From: Cristatella mucedo
Taxonomy: Eukaryota; Bryozoa; Phylactolaemata; Cristatellidae
Assembly: GCA_009760855.2 (NCBI GenBank)
Contig: WPIO01000002.1
Span: 11,978,501 to 12,042,500, forward strand
Direction of reading: 5' to 3'
DNA: 64,000 nucleotides
The translations under genes and the position numbers were made by a program. The notes beneath the pieces are model-generated. The model saw only the letters and a program-made list of their open reading frames with translations, had not been told where the DNA came from and ran no database searches. Positions within the stretch are counted from its first letter, which is position 1; the number at the start of each line of letters is the position of its first letter. This document shows, in pieces, positions 59,735 to 64,000 of the stretch.

Positions 59735-60399
59735 TATTTTTTTTATGCTGAGAAATGTGCGCGAGCGCCGGGCAGCCCGACTTCTGACGTCCCCTCTCCG
59801 CCGTCACGTCTAACCGTCACAGTTCTCCTGTCCCCAGAACACGCAAGCATGAGCTCATTAGCAAAGTGACGACATCCGCGGTGCATTCTGACGCAGCCAA
59901 CCGCAGAGCAGCGAGCTGACGTCTGAGCGCGCCAACGAAAGCGCCAGCGACGCTGAGACGCAAGAGACGCAAGTGACAGTTCGCGGACAGGGCGGCGAGG
60001 GCAATCCGCCGTTACTTGAGGTCGGCTTACAATCGGAAACCTCGCGACTATTGATGCGTCGGGCGAAACGAGCCCAGTGCAAAGCGGAAGGCAACCATTG
60101 ATACGGTGGCGACTTGACGTCGGTAGCATTAAAAAGGCGACGGTCAACTGGGAGTATCACGCTAAACAGCTTTCGTAGTAGGTCAAGCAGCTGAGAAGTC
60201 AGCTAGCCTGCAGACGGCAGCTGATCTTGGGGTGAAATTGGGGAGCTGGAAGGTATCGCAGCGGCAGACTGAGCGGGAAGTCGGACAGGAAACTGTCAAG
60301 CGTAGCCACGCGCCGTCGTGGCGGCGGCGGCGGTCGTTGGCCGTTTCCGGCAGTCGCATTCTTGAGGCAGTTACGCCGGTGACCTTTACTTTACATTTT
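59735..60399. other. Unassigned GC-rich sequence
   Basis: Opposing open frames around 59743-60160 without a known domain; gcggcggcggcgg at about 60321. Confidence 0.4.
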
Positions 60400-60790
60400 A
60401 ATTATGCCACCAGTAGTTCATCGCGAGGCATTGGTAGCGTGTTCGAATGAAAAAAGTGGACGCAGCCAGGCTTGAGGCGGTAGCCTGCGGTAGCCCACGG
60501 TTGCACGCTCTCATAAGGATTTGAGGTTCCAACCAGGTATATGTAGACGAATAGATACGGAAAAGCGGGTGGAATGATGCTTGGCCTGGTAGGGGGTAGA
60601 TCTGATACGTAGGCAGTAGCAAAAAGATGAAGGGACTTAAAAGTGAGTGACAAAACCATGAAGTCGATATGCTGCTTGACTGGGAGCTTGCGAAGGTCAG
60701 AAAGAAGTGGTGAGATGTGGCAACTGCGACGCTCACGACAGACAAGTCTAGCTTCTAAGTTTTGCACCAGCCTGTGCAAACCTCAATCTA
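60400..60790 (-). mobile_element. LINE family A, RT C-terminal fragment
   Basis: Reads LVQNLEARLVCRERRSCHIS, then PLLSDLRKLPVKQHIDFMVL and LTFKSLHLFATAYVSDL, homologous to 9830-10000 and 37540-37720. No 3' terminus is attached. Confidence 0.85.
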
Positions 60791-61199
60791 TGGGGCTGGA
60801 TCATGCAACGGATGTGGATTGCTCATATTGAAGATATGCTTGTCAAATATATGGAACCGTGCTGCTGATCGTATACGTTAGTCACTGTTTTCTTTTTAAG
60901 TCATAGTTTCCTGATGGTCGAAATAATTCAAGAATGCTACCCTGAAAAGAGGATAACCTGCCGACCTACTGTGCCTATACTTACTATATAGCTGCTGCTA
61001 GCTGAAAACAACGTTTTAATGTTGAGGAGAAAATTAGTAACATCTATTAATATGCGACATGATCCTTGATTATCTCTTTGGCCTGTTTGCGTTGACCAAA
61101 ACCTTGCTAAAAATCGACTAACTTCGTAAATCGAATCAGCGACACCCAATAAGACGTCTCTTTCTCTCTCTCTTTCATTCTGCTATTACTATCAAAAGA

Positions 61200-62665
61200 T
61201 GTGGCAGTGTAGCCAATGTCTCACGATCCTCACTCAATATCAAGCCGGTTATAATCTCCTTAATGAAGATCTTCAAAACTCTTCTACCGAATGTGTCCAA
61301 TGGAGAGCTGCCAATGACGTTCGTAAACCATTTCCCCAGTCAGGCTCTGGTCTTTCTGATCTATTTTCAATTCTGTGATCCAAAAGTCTCCCTTGGATTA
61401 AACTGGGTGACGATAGCATTCACTTAGATAACCCATCAGACACCCTATGTGTCTACGATTGTTCAGTGGCTGCAACCGCTCATTTGCTTTAGTTGGTCAT
61501 GCAAGTGGCCTCTTATACGACAATGGCCAAGTACTCAATCCACTTTTCTTCTACTGATTTATGCTTTTCGACTTTTAATAATACCGAAATATAAAAATTT
61601 GACCATGAGATCTGTGGATATTATTCTCGCTACAGTTTGTGTTCCCTTCCATATAAAAGCTTGTCTGTGATCCGAAATATCTTAAGACTCTTGACACAAC
61701 TGCTGAAAATATGTTGTTGTTTCTGCTGCGTGTGCATGACAGGCCATCTTACCTATCCTCACTGCTGGATTGCTACATCACGACGCTAGCCGATGCTTTG
61801 AGTAAATTTGTGCCTCTCACTACGCACAACGCACCCCTTTGCACAGATGCGAAATTGTGTATTTCAGCTATCAAGCTAGCTAAGATTACAAAAGGCTAGT
61901 TTGAAAAAGCAGGCTAAAGATTAGAACAGACTAGCCAGCACCTAGCATGTGTGGCCTATTCGAGGTCTTACCAATTGACACTAGTGACTGTCACGTCTAG
62001 ATTTTGCAAGAGCCTATTTTAAGCAAGGTACACAGTACAAAATGTTGATTTTGATCAGAAACTGTTTCCTGAACTGCTCCAATATCAGCCCATAACTAGC
62101 GAGCCTGCAGGAATGTTGCTTCTAGTCAAGCGAGATAGACAAGATCGCGAGTGTCGATCACCAAGAAAACAGCTCCGCTGGATTCCATGGCATATTTCTC
62201 ACTCCACTTCTAAGTCCGCCTTTACACCTGCCCTTACTAACCTCATCTGTAAGCACCTTTTCCAGTCTAAGAAGACTTTTACCTTTCTACAACCTTCGCT
62301 ACTAACCTCTGTCAGGATTTCTGGATTTTCCGCTTATCAACTATGATTGTCCTTTGCCTCCGGTTGTCGATGCATCCTTTAAAAGGGGTGTTGCTAGGCC
62401 ACTCATTAAGAAGTAGACCTTGACCAGGGAAACTTAATTCGACTTCTTTTCTATTGCCTTTCTATTGCCTTTCTATTGCCTTTCTATTGCATACTGACCC
62501 TGTGCATGTCACTCCTAACCATGCTATTCTTGCTGTTTATTGAGTATGCTACCACTAACCATTCGATCGTGCTTCCTTTGCAGCAAATATTAAGTGCCCA
62601 GAATGAGATTGAGCTCTCCGAGGGTACTATATCAAATGTATTATTATTTTTGTTATTATTATTGA
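61200..62665 (+). mobile_element. LINE family A, endonuclease to 3' end with internal deletion
   Basis: GDDSIHLDNPSDT at about 61409 matches the GDFN-IH box of the L2-type endonuclease; LLDCYITTLADALSKFVPL and LPPVVDASFKRGVARPLIKK lie between endonuclease and RT. It then jumps to the UTR (accctgtgcatgtcactcct) and terminus (gagctctccgagggtacta) with a TTATTA tail, so most of the RT is missing. An 11-bp repeat (tttctattgcc, about four units) sits at the junction, 62452-62490. Confidence 0.78.
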
Positions 62666-62834
62666 AATTCTTACCAAAGATATGGGAACAAGTTTTGGCA
62701 GTCCAACAGCATATATCAAACGCATGAAACCAAGCGAGTCACGATTAAAGCAAGTCATTCCATAGTGCTCGCACTACTTCGAGTGTGTAATGAAATTCTC
62801 AGTAACGATCCCTACCCTAGAGTTTCTGCTAGTT

Positions 62835-62980
62835 ACGCCAGCTTACTAGCGGCCTCGGCATCGAGGTCGTGGGTTCAATTTCTGCAGTGGGCGATCCTTT
62901 ACCGCCACTGCAAGCGGTGGTGATAGCCGTAAAGGCTCTTCTGTCGCTATACAAAAAGAGGCTGTTTAATCAGCTAGTAT
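62835..62980 (+). mobile_element. tRNA-derived SINE, family 1, 5'-truncated
   Basis: Retains the B-box region (gaggtcgtgggttcaattt) and the whole body, gcaagcggtggtgatagccg and ctcttctgtcgctatac. The A box is lost. Confidence 0.78.
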
Positions 62981-62984
62981 CTGC

Positions 62985-63106
62985 ATGTCTTGATAACATT
63001 AATCATCAAGCTCTCATTGAGCACTTATCATAGTGCTTGAACACGACTGACTTTTCACTACCTTGGTTTAGGTCCTATATCAGTGGCATTTATCACTGCC
63101 TAGATG
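62985..63106 (+). mobile_element. LINE RT fragment (palm region)
   Basis: Reads LDNINHQALIEHLS, then TDFSLPWFRSYISG, like the FDTIDHxxLL..L and WFxSYLxxR motifs of L2/CR1-type RT. It abuts a minus-strand LINE-A tail. Confidence 0.6.
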
Positions 63107-64000
63107 GCAACAATAATAATGATACTCCTGCATAGCACCCTCAGAGAATTTAATCTCTCTCAAGGCACTTTACATATGCTGTAAAGGAAACAGGATCAAA
63201 CAGTTATTGGTAATATCCAGATGTTAAAAACATAACTTTGTTAGAGGTATCATGCATAATGATAGCACGCAAATATGGTTAGCTATAGCATGTCAGCACG
63301 CACCAGCACACACAAAATCACAAGGACTCACTAAATCAGAGGTCGGCAAACTCTGACCTTTCGGCCAGATCCGGCCTAGCTAGTGCTCCAGTCGGCTAAG
63401 CGGCCCCGTAGCTATTTATTGACAGATCCGTAGCCTGATTGAGTTGTTGTGGTCTTCTTCCCCTTCCCTATTGAGGTACTTCGACGAACGAGTATCCCAA
63501 CTAACGAGTTTTCGAGGCACGAGCGGTCTCTCGGCCGATTTTCGCTTTGAACTGAGTGCTAACTGGTGGTGTGCTTGATTTTGCTCCGCGAGTTGTGCAG
63601 TTGGCGTAGCCGCTACGGCCAGTCCTGGCCTCGAGGAGTGGGCGTGGTTTCTTCTGGCTTAGTGCGCCTTCTTGATCTCCTGAAATGGCCGAGTAGTCCG
63701 AAAAGTTTGCCAACATCTGCACTAAATGGTGTAAGAACTGTTAGCTTCTCTTTAAATGGTGTCAAGTCAGGGTCATGATGATGAGACGTCAGTCGGGAGT
63801 GAACTACAGGCTTTAGGAGTATGCGAACTAAAGGCACGGTTGCCAAAGGATTTGAGATTCGTTCGAGGCATAACTAAACGATTTGAATCGCAAAAGTGGG
63901 TGGAAGGATGCCTTGCTTGGTAGGGGATTAGTTCTGATAGGTAGTCGGGAGCCAGAGGATGAAGGGACCTAAAAGTGAGTTACGAAAATTTGAAGTCGAT
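63107..64000 (-). mobile_element. LINE family A copy split by a MITE, running off the right edge
   Basis: Reverse complement gives the RT end (FGNRAFSS near 63830), the UTR and the terminus with its tail at 63107-63125. It is interrupted at 63337-63719 by the hAT-like MITE. The two halves join at one copy of CACTAAAT, which corresponds to the atttagtg of the copy at 10190-10210. Confidence 0.85.
63337..63719. mobile_element. hAT-type MITE, 383 bp, with perfect 8-bp target duplication
   Basis: Termini CAGAGGTCGGCAAAC and GTTTGCCAACATCTG are inverted repeats with two mismatches in 15. CACTAAAT flanks it on both sides (63329-63336 and 63720-63727). Eight-base duplications and CAG...CTG ends are characteristic of hAT elements. 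It has no transposase, so it is non-autonomous. Confidence 0.92.

Overview
This window is animal nuclear DNA, gene-poor and rich in repeats. Two spliced protein-coding genes can be read with confidence. The first is a complete three-exon Cdx/caudal ParaHox homeobox gene on the plus strand (47609-50529). The second is most of a type II transmembrane serine protease gene on the minus strand, spread over about 18.5 kb (exons between 19156 and 667) and cut by the left edge of the window. Both are animal-specific architectures. The species cannot be named from the sequence. The homeodomain is very close to bilaterian Cdx and the splice sites fall at the usual Cdx positions, so an invertebrate metazoan is the safe call.

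Layout. 1-19.2 kb: the protease gene, with transmembrane, LDL-receptor class A (three), SRCR and trypsin-like modules on separate, mostly phase-1 exons; its introns hold LINE tails, a hAT-like composite, tandem repeats and long (GA)n/(CT)n tracts. 19.2-45.6 kb: no gene recognised; decayed copies of two LINE families (family A with a TTATTA-type 3' tail, family B with a TACATTACAT 3' tail), tRNA-derived SINEs, minisatellites and two GC/CpG-rich islands (38.75-40.8 and 43.6-44.5 kb). 46-51.7 kb: a CpG-rich domain containing Cdx, whose first intron is dominated by about 500 bp of CT/CTGT repeat. 53-58 kb: microsatellite, a candidate TATA promoter with a splice donor, a frameshifted ZMYM1/hAT-like transposase relic, and a 219/220-bp-arm palindrome. 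58-64 kb: SINEs, a loopless 37-bp perfect palindrome, LINE-A fragments from endonuclease to 3' end, and a 383-bp hAT-type MITE with a perfect 8-bp target duplication inserted inside a LINE-A copy.

Cdx is a sequence-specific transcription factor and the protease a predicted cell-surface enzyme; nothing suggests that they work together. The most informative finds are the intact Cdx gene without another ParaHox homeobox in 64 kb, the exon-by-exon protease, and the reciprocal nesting of hAT MITEs and LINE-A copies.
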